A stretch of DNA of 64,000 bases from Panorpa germanica (taxonomy: Eukaryota > Arthropoda > Insecta > Mecoptera > Panorpidae). Made by a program: the position numbers and the translations under genes. The notes under the pieces were generated by a model. It had not been told where the DNA came from and made no database searches. It saw only the letters and a program-made list of their open reading frames with translations. The stretch lies in NCBI GenBank assembly GCA_963678705.1, contig OY783205.1, positions 26,465,034 to 26,529,033 on the forward strand, read 5' to 3'. This document shows, piece by piece, positions 1-10,685 of this stretch. How positions within the stretch are numbered: position 1 is the first letter of the stretch; every line of letters starts with the position of its first letter.

Positions 1-94
1 AATTGAAATAAAGATATTTAATTTCCTGTGCTTGCCCTCAAGAATTTTCAACGAAGCGTAGTGCTGAAAATACGCACGATCCTGCTTACTAACA
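1..94 (+). repeat. 5' LTR, last 94 bp (R/U5 part)
   Basis: Identical to 6820-6913 of the 3' LTR over all 94 bases and ends in the expected CA dinucleotide (TACTAACA). The rest of the 5' LTR, including its promoter, lies upstream of the window. Confidence 0.93.
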
Positions 95-1286
95 TTTGAT
101 CCGTTCGAGCCGGATACAGGATTTTGGAGCTGAAAATTAATCCTAACCAGCGCATCAGTACATAAGGTCTCACAGATTATCCATCTAACATCAAGTCCTG
201 TACGAATCGGATGCTGGATTTCTAATCAACTTACAATTGATCCAAGACCAGCATTTCATCCTACAAGATCTCTTCAGGACAAACAACTATATAAGGTCCT
301 TCGAGTTTTAACACCGTGAAGACTTTGAGACGTCACAGGAAATCACAAGTAGAAGATAAAAAGTCACAAGTAGAAGAAAAGAAGTTACAACGAAATCAAT
401 CGTATACTGAGACGTACGCGTAGAAACCATCTGAGGAATCACCACAGCTGCTGAATCATCCACACATCAGGCACAGAGTGGCGACCAATGGTAAAATAAT
501 CCTACCTTATTCTTTCATTATACCTTGTCCCGTTTGATATTGCTTCTTTCTTCGATCCAAGTACCTTTTTTTTTTATGATAATTGGTAGATTTTTTTGGA
601 TCAGCATAAGAGATTGTTAGTTTATTGAACAAAACTTAAGTTATTTCACCAAATAACCACATTGATAGATCTTAGCGGTTACATTGTAGATTCGAGTATC
701 GGTTTTCTATTTTTTGCATTCATATATGGCTTATTAAGCATTGATTCGATAGTTCCCATCTCAATCCTACTTATTGCTTTGGAACATATGACAAAATTTT
801 GTACTGTTCACGTGCACCCCGTGTTTTTTACATAGTCAAAATTTATTTATATTGTTATATTCGTTTTATATAAAATCATTTAAACAAAAGGCTTATTATA
901 TTATCATCTTTAGTTTTTTGAAAATTGTTAAACATTCCAGATCACCCCTGCCACGCGTTTACAATTGTTTCTTTAAAGTATTGTATAATAACCTTGAGTT
1001 TAACAATAATGTTCCTTGCAGCATTGTAATATTTTTTCATTAGAATACTTACTGGTTTTAAATTTTAAACTGCTAAACGTTTAATCATTTTGAATTACTT
1101 CAATCTTCCCTTTGTTAATTGTTATTTACATTTTAATTATTGGAATTTACATTGTACTTTATTTTCAATAACTTTGCATTTTGATTAAGTTTTAAAATAT
1201 ATTTATCATTTGATAATATAATTTAACCTAAATAATTATTTTAGTATTTTGCCATCTTTTGTTTTGAAAATCAATCGTTTGCAATT
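95..1286 (+). other. Untranslated leader of the BEL element
   Basis: About 1.2 kb between LTR and gag-pol, AT-rich towards the start codon. Directly after the LTR lies a tRNA T-arm-like hairpin (99-115: ATCCG, loop TTCGAGC, CGGAT). No TGG-initiated primer binding site abuts the LTR. A TGGCGACC string at 479-486 resembles the tRNA-Arg type primer site used by some fly LTR elements, but it is 384 bp downstream of the LTR end, so its role is doubtful. A short direct repeat TCACAAGTAGAAGA occurs twice near 345-378. Packaging and dimerisation signals would be expected here but cannot be recognised by eye. Confidence 0.6.
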
Positions 1287-4200
1287 ATGGTTAATCTAAA
1301 GAAGCTGAATGCCATGTTGCATTCTTGTCAAGCTAATTTAGAAATATATACTAAATTAATAAAGAAAGTTAACGTAAACGATCCATCCACGTATAATATC
1401 CAAGACATTAAAACGTATAAGAGAATTTGTTCCCCATTATTATCCGAACTTAGCAACATCTGTATAGATATACAAGTAATGGTTGCTGATGATAATGAGG
1501 AAATGGCACGCATTGACCAAATCCGTGAAGAATTCAATATTAAATATTTAACTTTAGAATCAATATTTAATGAAATATTGATCGATTCTAATCCACCACC
1601 CGTTTCTTTTGATTTGCGTTCAAACCACAATACCGACAATGACATTGAGCTACCCCGTATAGGCGTACCAGACTTTCATGGTGACATATCCGAATGGCAT
1701 TCATTTAAATCAAGCTACGTAAGCTTAATACATAGTCAGAACAGGTTTAACAATTACAAAAAGCTCCATCTTTTGCGAAGCTGTCTAAAAGGTGCAGCTC
1801 TTGATATAATTACTTCTATAGAAATCGAGGCTAAAAATTATGAGTTGTGTTGGAATCTTATTCTCGAAGCATATGACAATAAGAGAAAGATAATTTCGCA
1901 TCATATAAAATCATTCTTGAACATCCCGAATCTGATTACTGAGTCCAGTGATAGTTTAAGAACCACAGCCGCCGCTATCAGAAAACATGTCAAGGCCCTT
2001 GAAAATAGCATTCCGTTAGAACACAGATGGAACCAACTCGTCACCGTATTGACATCACAAAAGTTAGACGCTACCACAAAGGCTCACTGGCAGTCTAGTC
2101 CGCAATCTAAAACAGATTATCAAACAGTGGATTCCCTCTTATCCTTTATGTTAGAAAGAGCCCACGAATTAGACGAACAAAGCGATAACTTTAAAATCGG
2201 TACGAAATCTAAATCTCAACGTTCAATAGTTGTAGCGCAGCACAACAAATGTCATTTTTGTAGTGATACCCATCGCGTTTACCAATGTAAAGCTTTCCTA
2301 AAATTGTCCATTTCCGCACGTATTAAAGAATGTCAAAAGCGCACGTTATGTTTAAATTGTTTAAGAAAAGGACACAACACTAAGAAGTGCCCTTCCACCT
2401 TCCTCTGCAATATATGCAACAAACAACACCACACGCTTTTACATTTAGCTACATCTCAATCTGATTCACCACAGCCAAGTACTTCCAGTGACACATTCAC
2501 TAGTCAAGTAGTAAACTCAGGGCACGTGTTACTTTCTACTGCTGTAGTTAAAGTTACCGATAGTAATGGTAAATCAATTTTCGCACGCGCTTTATTGGAC
2601 AATGGAAGCCAAACTAGTTTTGTAACCAAACGATTAGCGAACAGGTTAAAGGCAACTTGTACACCCACGAATGTAGCTATATCTGGTATAGGCAAAACTA
2701 AGACGAACATAACGTCTAAGATAAGCGTTCAACTCGAATCACTAGCTACTACTTATAAGACATCTGTTGACTGTTTAGTTATTCACAAAATAACTGACAA
2801 CATACCACATAAGAATTTAGACGTAACTAGTCTGAAAATTCCCTCACACATTCAATTAGCAGACCCACAATTTAACAAGTCTGATCGCGTAGACCTGCTG
2901 CTAGGAGCAGACATTTTTTGGAACCTTCTACGGGTAGGAAAGATACGTTTAATTAGTAATCTTATAAGCGTTCAGAAAACCACACTTGGTTGGATTGTAA
3001 TAGGAACTAAAGCAGCTAATGGTAACGTACAATCATATTGTTATTATTCACAAATACAGAATCAACTTTCCAAGTTCTGGGAAATTGAATCTGTAGAAAG
3101 CTGTAGTCCACATACTGCGGAAGAATTAGCCTGCGAAGACCATTTTAAACGAACCACAATTCGTGACCCCACTGGTCGGTTTGTTGTTACTATCCCTTTC
3201 AAAAAACCAACAACGCTATTAGGAAATTCTAAGAATAACGCTACAAAACGTTTCTTATCGCTTGAAAAGAAACTGTCATCAGACACTGAGTTAAGGAAAT
3301 TGTATAATTCTTTTATGGAAGAGTATATTTCGTTAGGCCATATGACCCTTAATCCTGTCCAAACACCCATGGACATTTCATACTTTTTACCGCACCATGG
3401 TGTGTTGAAACCAAGTAGTACCACGAGTAAACTTCGAGTAGTATTCAACGGTTCTATGCCTACCACAACAGGCATCTCACTGAACGAGCTACAGGCTAAT
3501 GGCCCTACTATTCAAAGTGATCTCTTTACATTACTAACTAAATTTCGTTTATATACTTACGTCGTGATAGCAGATATAGCTATGATGTATCGTCAAGTGT
3601 TGGTAGATTCGTCGCAAAGAGATTTGCAGCAAATCCTTTGGCGTTTTAAGCCCGACGAACCATTATTAGCGTATCGGTTAAATACTGTTACTTACGGCAC
3701 GGCAGCCGCATCATTTTTAGCTATTAGGAGCCTCACTCAGCTAGGCTATGAATCACAAGACATAAATCCTAAAGCAGCGGATTCAATATTAAACGACTTT
3801 TACGTTGACGATCTGATTACCGGTTCTGACGATTTAGCAGAGCTTTCGAACCGCTGTGTTGAAATTAATACTATTTTATCCAGTGCGGGTTTTAAACTTA
3901 GAAAGTGGATAGCTAATTCACCTACTGTACTTTCAAATATGAAAAATGATAGGTCCGATAAGTTCTTTCATTTGGATTTAGGCGACTCAAATCATTTAAA
4001 GACATTAGGCGTCAAGTGGAACTCAATCTCAGACGAATTTAAATACAACATCACTCCTATTACGGAACCTGATAGAGTCACAAAGCGCTCAATATTATCC
4101 ATGGTGTCTAAAATCTTCGATCCTTTAGGATTATTATCACCCTGTATCATTCCCTTTAAAAAAATGATGCAAGAACTATGGTTATTGAAACTACATTGGG

Positions 4201-6404
4201 ACGATGAAATTCCTTCAAGCTTACACGAGCTTTGGATATCATTATTAAGACACTTGCCTGATATTAATAATATTTCTATCCCACGTATGGTATTTATAGT
4301 CGATTCTACCACTATAGAGTTACATGGGTTTTGCGATGCTTCCGAGCGTGCTTATGGTGCATGCATTTATTATAAGAGTGTAAATAAGCAAGGAGCGTCT
4401 AAAGTCTATTTAGTTCATTCCAAGTCGAAAGTAGCCCCTCTAAAAACATTAAGTATCCCTTGTTTAGAGTTGTGCGCAGCGTTAATTTTGGCTAGAATGA
4501 CACAAAAGCTCTTAAGTATTACACCTAATACTGTATCTAAAGTTTTCTTATGGTCAGATTCAACTATAGTACTTTCATGGCTTAAGTTATCACCTAGCAC
4601 TCTAAAGGTGTTTGTAGCAAATCGCGTCGCAGAAATACAATCTAGCATGACAGAGCTTTATCAATGGCGTCACGTGCCCACACACTGCAACCCAGCTGAT
4701 CTTATTTCGCGAGGTACGCATGCTAGTTTGCTAATAAACAATAATTTATGGTGGACAGGCCCCTCTTGGTTACATGAGTCCTCTGATTCATGGCCTGCAA
4801 GCAATTACAATGTAGTAGATATACCAGAAACCCGAGAAATCATCTTGTCTAATTTCTTGGTTACATCGTCCATAAATATATTTGGATTGTATTCAAACTT
4901 ACGTACACTTAAAAGAGTTACTGCATATTGCTTACGATTTTCACATAATTGTAAAAATAGAGCCAATAAAACAATAGGACCCTTGTCAGTATCGGAACTA
5001 CAACATGCAATGCATTCATTGTTAAGATTGTCGCAAAGTGAACACTTTTCTAATGAAATAAGTTCTTTAAAAAGAAACGTACCACTGCAAAATAGTAGTC
5101 AATTATTATCTCTAAATGCTTTTTTGGATAATAATAACATCATACGTGTAGGAGGTCGATTACAACATTCAAATTTTACTTTTGATAAAAAGCACCCTAT
5201 TATATTGCACCCTAAGCACCCACTTACAAAATTAATTATGCAACATGAACATATAAGACTGTTCCATTCAGGTCCACAAGCTTTATTATTCTCTGTTAGA
5301 GACCAGTTCTGGCCTCTAAGAGGAATATCACTAGCTAAATCTATAGTTCATAATTGCATCATATGTTTTAAATGTAAGCCGAAAATGTCTTCGCCAATGA
5401 TGGGTTCTTTACCCTCTGACAGAAGCGTTTTTGATTATCCCTTCAGGGTCACTGGCGTCGATTATGCTGGCCCTGTTATGATAAAGAATCGTTATGGTCG
5501 CGGTAGCAATTTAATCAAGTCATATATTTGTTTGTTTATATGTTTTGCTACTAAAGCAGTACACCTGGAATTGGTAACTGAATTATCGACTCAATGTTTC
5601 CTGGCAGCACTTAATCGTTTTATTTCACGTCGAGGAAAGCCGTCGACCATATATTCTGATAACGGTACTAATTTTATAGGAACAAACAATGTACTTGCTA
5701 AGTTTTTGTCAAATAAGTTAAATTCATCTAAACTGTCAATCTCTGCTTCTGAATTATCTATAATATGGAAATTCATTCCGCCACGTTCCCCACATTTTGG
5801 TGGTTTATGGGAATCAAATATCAAATCTACTAAGAGTCATTTAAAAAAGGTACTTTTTAATAGTCATTTATCTTATGAAGATACGTACACATTCTTGACT
5901 CAAATAGAAGCAATATTAAACTCCCGCCCTCTCTATCCAATGTCATCAGATCCTAATGACCTTACTCCCATCACTCCTGGACACTTACTTATTGGTCGTC
6001 AAATTACTAGCAACATGCCTGCAGCAGGTGCACCTGTTAATTTGAACCAGATGCAACGTTTTGCACATGTGCAAGAAAGGGTTCAGCAATACTGGAAAAG
6101 GTGGACGTCTGATTATATAAACCATTGCCAACAACGTAATAAATGGAAAACTTCAACCAACACGAAACTTCATATCGGATCATTGGTTATGATTCATGAA
6201 GACCATTTACCACCGACACAATGGGCAATTGGTCGAATCATCAAGCTGTTATCAGGAAGCGATTCACTCACGAGAGTTGCTGTTCTGAAGACAAAGTTTG
6301 GAGAAATAACCAGAGCCGTCAGGCGTCTCGCCCCTCTGCCATTGGACAATCTTGATCTGCCCTCAGCACATCAACCGGTGGAGCATGGAGAAGAACGACC
6401 TTAA
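1287..6404 (+). CDS. BEL/Pao gag-pol polyprotein (1705 aa, intact)
   Basis: Single-frame polyprotein that makes the capsid and the enzymes for reverse transcription and integration. Gag region with the DUF1759-type motif GVPDFHGD near residue 126. A cysteine array starts with CHFC at 322, followed by a C-x2-C-x4-H-x4-C knuckle at 355-368. Aspartic protease LLDNGSQ with catalytic Asp438, where the usual DSG/DTG reads DNG. Reverse transcriptase with Asp763 and the YVDD box at 839-842. Pao-type RNase H with acidic residues near 1017, 1061, 1091 and 1138. Integrase zinc site H1322, H1327, C1357, C1360, and catalytic triad D1392, D1458, E1509. The C-terminal segment to about 1690 fits the DUF5641 domain typical of BEL. 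The ATG at 1287 opens the frame and precedes all gag motifs; TAA ends at 6404. There are no stops or frameshifts. Domain names follow known BEL families; the catalytic assignments are read directly. Confidence 0.95.
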   Translation: MVNLKKLNAMLHSCQANLEIYTKLIKKVNVNDPSTYNIQDIKTYKRICSPLLSELSNICIDIQVMVADDNEEMARIDQIREEFNIKYLTLESIFNEILIDSNPPPVSFDLRSNHNTDNDIELPRIGVPDFHGDISEWHSFKSSYVSLIHSQNRFNNYKKLHLLRSCLKGAALDIITSIEIEAKNYELCWNLILEAYDNKRKIISHHIKSFLNIPNLITESSDSLRTTAAAIRKHVKALENSIPLEHRWNQLVTVLTSQKLDATTKAHWQSSPQSKTDYQTVDSLLSFMLERAHELDEQSDNFKIGTKSKSQRSIVVAQHNKCHFCSDTHRVYQCKAFLKLSISARIKECQKRTLCLNCLRKGHNTKKCPSTFLCNICNKQHHTLLHLATSQSDSPQPSTSSDTFTSQVVNSGHVLLSTAVVKVTDSNGKSIFARALLDNGSQTSFVTKRLANRLKATCTPTNVAISGIGKTKTNITSKISVQLESLATTYKTSVDCLVIHKITDNIPHKNLDVTSLKIPSHIQLADPQFNKSDRVDLLLGADIFWNLLRVGKIRLISNLISVQKTTLGWIVIGTKAANGNVQSYCYYSQIQNQLSKFWEIESVESCSPHTAEELACEDHFKRTTIRDPTGRFVVTIPFKKPTTLLGNSKNNATKRFLSLEKKLSSDTELRKLYNSFMEEYISLGHMTLNPVQTPMDISYFLPHHGVLKPSSTTSKLRVVFNGSMPTTTGISLNELQANGPTIQSDLFTLLTKFRLYTYVVIADIAMMYRQVLVDSSQRDLQQILWRFKPDEPLLAYRLNTVTYGTAAASFLAIRSLTQLGYESQDINPKAADSILNDFYVDDLITGSDDLAELSNRCVEINTILSSAGFKLRKWIANSPTVLSNMKNDRSDKFFHLDLGDSNHLKTLGVKWNSISDEFKYNITPITEPDRVTKRSILSMVSKIFDPLGLLSPCIIPFKKMMQELWLLKLHWDDEIPSSLHELWISLLRHLPDINNISIPRMVFIVDSTTIELHGFCDASERAYGACIYYKSVNKQGASKVYLVHSKSKVAPLKTLSIPCLELCAALILARMTQKLLSITPNTVSKVFLWSDSTIVLSWLKLSPSTLKVFVANRVAEIQSSMTELYQWRHVPTHCNPADLISRGTHASLLINNNLWWTGPSWLHESSDSWPASNYNVVDIPETREIILSNFLVTSSINIFGLYSNLRTLKRVTAYCLRFSHNCKNRANKTIGPLSVSELQHAMHSLLRLSQSEHFSNEISSLKRNVPLQNSSQLLSLNAFLDNNNIIRVGGRLQHSNFTFDKKHPIILHPKHPLTKLIMQHEHIRLFHSGPQALLFSVRDQFWPLRGISLAKSIVHNCIICFKCKPKMSSPMMGSLPSDRSVFDYPFRVTGVDYAGPVMIKNRYGRGSNLIKSYICLFICFATKAVHLELVTELSTQCFLAALNRFISRRGKPSTIYSDNGTNFIGTNNVLAKFLSNKLNSSKLSISASELSIIWKFIPPRSPHFGGLWESNIKSTKSHLKKVLFNSHLSYEDTYTFLTQIEAILNSRPLYPMSSDPNDLTPITPGHLLIGRQITSNMPAAGAPVNLNQMQRFAHVQERVQQYWKRWTSDYINHCQQRNKWKTSTNTKLHIGSLVMIHEDHLPPTQWAIGRIIKLLSGSDSLTRVAVLKTKFGEITRAVRRLAPLPLDNLDLPSAHQPVEHGEERP

Positions 6405-6527
6405 CAAATTTTGTCTTTGGACAAACCGTGTTTCGTCTTTCTTGTTGAAAAGTATTTTGTTGTCCTTAATTTATTATTTCGTTATAATTTTTGTAAATTC
6501 ATTTTAATAAGTTCTTTGTTCAACAAA
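6405..6527 (+). other. 3' untranslated stretch of the BEL element before the LTR
   Basis: Short AT-rich gap between the gag-pol stop and the chosen LTR start. A clear polypurine tract is missing. The nearest purine-rich run, GTGGAGCATGGAGAAGAA, lies inside the last codons (6379-6396). This leaves open an LTR start at about 6385 (TGGAGAAG) or 6412 (TGTCTTTG) instead of 6528. Confidence 0.45.
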
Positions 6528-6913
6528 TGTTACCCTAATTCAACCAGATCAACCAGAATACAGCTAGCCACAATCCCTTCTCCTTTTCCTGGCCTATATA
6601 AGTGACTGCGCTGTTATCAGAGCAGTTCTTCTTACAGTTCTTCAGTCTCTTTACTTACGTCTCTTAGCTACTTGTTACTTTGTTACTATTTTATCATTAT
6701 CTTATTTAGTTATATTTATTTTATTATTAAAATTATTTTAAGTGTTAATCATTATTTATTATTATTCAAAACTTGTGAATTTCATATGATTAAATAAATA
6801 AAGTGAATTATTAAATTAAAATTGAAATAAAGATATTTAATTTCCTGTGCTTGCCCTCAAGAATTTTCAACGAAGCGTAGTGCTGAAAATACGCACGATC
6901 CTGCTTACTAACA
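6528..6913 (+). repeat. 3' LTR of the BEL element (about 386 bp)
   Basis: The end at 6913 is fixed by the 5' LTR match. The start is placed at TGTTA (6528) because it forms a 5-bp inverted terminus with the final TAACA, as in most LTRs; starts at 6385 or 6412 cannot be excluded. The LTR contains a TATATAAG box at 6595-6602, an initiator-like TTATCAG with likely transcription start near 6619, and AATAAA-type signals near 6793 and 6824. U5 is the 94-bp block shared with the 5' end. Confidence 0.8.
6595..6620 (+). promoter_or_regulatory. Core promoter in the 3' LTR (TATA box plus initiator)
   Basis: TATATAAG at 6595-6602 is followed by TTATCAG at 6614-6620. The predicted start A at 6619 is 24 bases after the first T of the TATA box, a usual arthropod spacing. 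The same promoter should sit in the off-window part of the 5' LTR and drive the genomic RNA. Confidence 0.65.
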
Positions 6914-8034
6914 ATAATAATTAAAAATTACTTTTATGGATACTATCTTATATAATATTAAAATATGAATCATATTTTGTGATGGTAAATAAATGTACAT
7001 ATATGTATATATACTCATGTGTATATATACACCTATATATATATACATATTGTTTATTTATTTTCTAATTAATCTATATATGTACATCTAGCATAAACTC
7101 AATTATATGGCAAATTACAAAAATAAACCATTATGAAGTTGATGTTAGTTACATGGGCTGCCGCATCTTGTGATATTGTGTATTTCAGAAACAACTAAAG
7201 CTGTTTCGCAGTTAATATTTCGTTGTAGACATCAAAATAAGTGCTAACTTATTACAAGCTAATTCCGATATTCATTTTCTATAGTTTATATAGAAATTAT
7301 CTTACAGCGCAAGATTCATACTTCATTTTTTGTTCTCACCCAAAATTCAAGTATCTAGCGTACATTCTAAAACCTCAGCCGGTGGAAACTAATATCCCAT
7401 ATATCTAAATCCCATCTGTGAAATTTCAAAAGTTAAAAAGTTAAAATAGCACCAGTAAGAAATGGTTGCAAATTTGAAACAGTCAGTTTTTATTGAAACA
7501 TTTTTTGAATTGAATGATGGTACTACAACTTTGCTTGCTTTTACGGTGTGATATTAGCTTTAAGTCCCCTTCATGCTTATTTACTGAGTCAAGGTTTCCC
7601 CTTCGTCTCACCGAACCGTGCCTACCAACAGTTCCTGCGTTCACTGAGGACAGAGTTGTGAAGTTCTGCTAGACCTGGTGTCGCCGGTGCTAGCCTCTTG
7701 TTGCTAACCAAGCAACCACTGGTTGTTGCCACATATTCGTACATAGTAGTTGTAGTTAATCAGGGACGAGTTAAGGTAGTTGTCGAGCTATAAGCCTCAT
7801 CGAAATATGTTATAAATTTTTACTAAAATTATAAAGAAAATCACTATCTAATTACCCTGAAAATTTGAAGTCAATTGAAAGTTTTGATTTTTTTTTTATA
7901 TATAATTTCTCGAGCTTCCTATGCACGTAGCCTTTTATCGCCCCTAATATTGTTCTGCATCTTCTTATACTTTATATCCAGACAACAAGAATGATCTATT
8001 CACGGCTACTGCTGTTATAAATTTCGGTTTCTTA
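6914..8034. other. Non-coding flank downstream of the BEL element
   Basis: AT-rich with alternating TA/CA tracts at about 6995-7050. A somewhat GC-richer block at 7560-7760 has no open frame or recognisable motif. No gene seen. Confidence 0.6.
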
Positions 8035-8190
8035 ATCAAAAATGCGGTGTTAACAGGAAGCGTCTGCGAAGTCTGTTGCACCGCCCTTTGAAGTCCATTT
8101 CTTGCTATTGCAGTATTGTACATTGCCACAGAATGTGGTCAGGATCTGCCTCCTCTTCACCACATTCGCATTTAGGGTAAAAATTTTGAT
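8035..8190 (-). pseudogene. LINE (non-LTR retrotransposon) C-terminal fragment
   Basis: On the minus strand the segment encodes KCECGEEEADPDHILWQC at about 8113-8169. This is a C-x-C...H-x4-C finger of the kind at the C terminus of Jockey/I/R1-type reverse transcriptase proteins. A stop follows three codons later, after which an arginine-rich reading continues for about 20 residues to another stop. The fragment is short and decayed. Clade assignment is inference. Confidence 0.6.
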
Positions 8191-8369
8191 TTGAATTAAA
8201 CTAGTTTTTATTTTTAATAAAAAACAAATCGGTATATTTTATAATGATTGACCGTAAAAAACTAAACCTAAGGTAATATTATTATTTCATTGTAATGTTT
8301 TTGCCATTAGGCACTACATTCTTTCGCCTTAAATAATTAAATTACATATCTTTGTGCTTAATTACATAC

Positions 8370-8530
8370 TATCTACCTATTGTCACTCGTTCAAAAAGAA
8401 ACAGTAAAAATACAAACATAAAGTAGATAAATTTAAACCCCTACTGCTTCTCTCCCTCCTGTTTCTACTCAACCATTCCTTCTCTTTCCTCGCTCCTTCT
8501 CTCTATCTCCACCATCCACCTAATCTAATA
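8370..8530 (-). pseudogene. LINE 3' end, same family as 34.4-34.7 kb
   Basis: Read on the minus strand, this segment is clearly similar to the LINE end at 34643-34750. The shared reading GARKEKEW...RN is followed by a tail of about 30 residues and a stop (NE then TGA). On the plus strand it appears as a pyrimidine-rich block. Only the last 40-50 codons and part of the tail remain. Confidence 0.6.
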
Positions 8531-10601
8531 CTTATCAGATATTTAATATTTAAATCGTCCGCATAGGTTCAAAAACAAATCATATACATGTTTTAAACGT
8601 TTGCATTTTTACGTAAAAACACGTAACGTAAACACGGCACGTATGCTTGACGCGTGCCTTGACATATACTATAGCTGTCCTTTTCAGATTCATAAGATTA
8701 AAGAAGGACAGACATAGACGCACGGAAATGATACATGCGTATGCGTACGCCAGTAGTTACGAATGCGCTGGATTACAGAGAGGTGAATCATTTTGCAGCT
8801 TGACAACATCCTTAATATAAAACACATAGTATGAACGGTAAACAACATAAAACATACGAATGGTACACACTATTTTCTGAATTAAACAAAGTCCGATATG
8901 AACTAGTAAACCAGTTAATGACATGACAAAAAACTATTCAAACCATCATCATCATCATCGTCGTATAGTGCAAAAAAAAACCGCTTTGTTGTTTCGAAAT
9001 GATTCTAGGGAAGTAATGTCAAGGCAAGTAAAGGCACAACAGAACACAGCGAAGCGTGCATGACGAAATTATTTTCTTGCTTAATCGTGATTATGTGAAT
9101 TCATAATATCAAAACAAGTAATTATTATTTAAATGAATTGTATTCTTGATTTTCAGATAGTTTTCAACACTTAATTTCACATGACGAGAATAATTTTGTT
9201 ATATTTTAGAAATTTTTGCTTTTGATTGGATAGAAACTTTTACTTATAAGTAAAATAAATATCAATGTATATATATATATATATATAAATATATAGATAT
9301 GTATATATATATATCATCGTCGACACGGCAACACCGCGTAACTTAATATAACTAGGCGTGACTAAGTTTATATAAGATTTTGAATGTCATCCTCATTTGA
9401 GCCTAAACATCGTCCGATACGTGCCACATGTAGGCCCAAAGAAGGAGCAAAAATCATATGTAAAAGAAACCAAAAACGAGTTCTTTTAGGTCGGCAATAG
9501 GGTCAAAATTTCGACTCGGGTAATTCTTTGAAAGTTACACTTGACCCCTCCTGGACAATTTTCTTTAAACGCTCATGATTGTATATATAATCGAAGGTCA
9601 AAGGAATAATAATTAAACAAATATTGAATGTAATTTATGGAAATCTCTAATGAACCCGTTTTATAAGCCCATTGTTATCCGCAGGAGTTGTTATTGTTGC
9701 TGGAATTCATAGGAAGTGAGATCATGAATTGTTTTGACTTATTTATTTATTGACTTTGTAGTATTATTTATTTATAATTATATATTCTATACAAGTATCA
9801 TGGAGGTGTCATTTTTTACAGAGTTTTTATTAATTAATTTGCTTGTTACTTCTTGATTATTTTTATATCCTTCTTTATTTTTTTGTGGATATTATTTAAT
9901 GATCACTTGTTTTTTTTATTAATTGTATTATTATATAAGCCTTGTTAGTTTTAATGCTTTAAAATTTTGTTAGAGTAAGCGTACGCTAGCAAGCAAAGAC
10001 CAAACTCTCCTCCCGTTGCTTCCCATCTGTTCCACGTATATATGTATACATGTATATATATTGTTATGAATAGAGTTAACATTTATAAAAAGAAAAAATC
10101 ATTTCGCTCTCTAATTAACGAGATATTTTAATTACAAATGGTATCGTCTCATATAAAACGCCATGTATGTTCAATGCCCTTCTGTCTGACACGATTTTTA
10201 TCATCAAATTTTTTACAAATTTCGTAATCCTAGTCACTTGAAATTGAAGGTATAACGTTCGATTTTCTTATTTACTTAATAAAACATCGCCTGATCAATT
10301 ACTAATCATATTTATCAATAAATATACAAACTGATCAAATAGTAGCAATGATAAAGACAAGTATGACATTAATATAATTTATTGCATCAGTGTGCAAAAC
10401 TTGATAAAAAAAAGTGTAGTGTAATATTCTGGAATCGCCCGGAACATGTTGGAAAAATACGGATTTCCGTAGAAAACCTTGAACCGATCGTGAAATAGAT
10501 AGAAAATATTACTAACACAAACCGCAACCTCACATATGCCTCACAGCGATTGCATGTTCTATTGAATTTAACAAACAATAGAATACTGCTACTAAAACAC
10601 T
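8531..10601. other. Non-coding interval
   Basis: AT-rich. Contains a short (ATC)n run at 8945-8962, a TA-rich tract at 9267-9315, and AT-rich stretches. The segment at 9405-9520 shares a weak motif (GGT-AAAATTTCG-CTCGG) with 15748-15782. No gene seen. Confidence 0.55.
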
Positions 10602-10685
10602 ATTCCCACCTACTGTTTTAGTTAGAATTTTGAATGTACTTAGTGTACATAGGGTTTGCGTCAGTTATATGTTGTAGGTGGGAAT
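10602..10685. mobile_element. 84-bp MITE with perfect 12-bp terminal inverted repeats
   Basis: ATTCCCACCTAC at 10602-10613 is the exact reverse complement of GTAGGTGGGAAT at 10674-10685. The left end continues TGTTTTAG and so resembles the longer TTCCCACYYACTG elements at 28.05, 41.02 and 51.57 kb, suggesting a shared mobilising transposase. No coding capacity. Confidence 0.65.

Larger units (their letters stand above)
1..6913 (+). mobile_element. BEL/Pao LTR retrotransposon, nearly complete (5' LTR cut by window edge)
   Basis: The element comprises a partial 5' LTR (1-94), an untranslated leader, one gag-pol frame (1287-6404) and a 3' LTR ending at 6913. Positions 1-94 equal 6820-6913 base for base, and both end in CTAACA; the sequences diverge immediately afterwards. 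The domain order gag, protease, reverse transcriptase, RNase H, integrase without chromodomain or obvious env identifies the BEL/Pao order. The uninterrupted frame and identical LTR ends suggest a recent insertion, possibly still active. The upstream target duplication lies outside the window; the downstream flank starts ATAAT. Confidence 0.95.

Noticed and set aside
852-1043. 63-codon frame in the BEL leader
   Set aside because: Low-complexity AT-rich frame without a domain, just upstream of gag.
1328-5824. Minus-strand open frames inside gag-pol (for example 3062-3475 and 3992-4312)
   Set aside because: Shadows of the long plus-strand coding frame; no domains of their own.
6411-6605. 64-codon frame over the 3' LTR
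   Set aside because: Runs across the untranslated end and LTR promoter. No env-like signal peptide, transmembrane segment or glycosylation pattern is supported.
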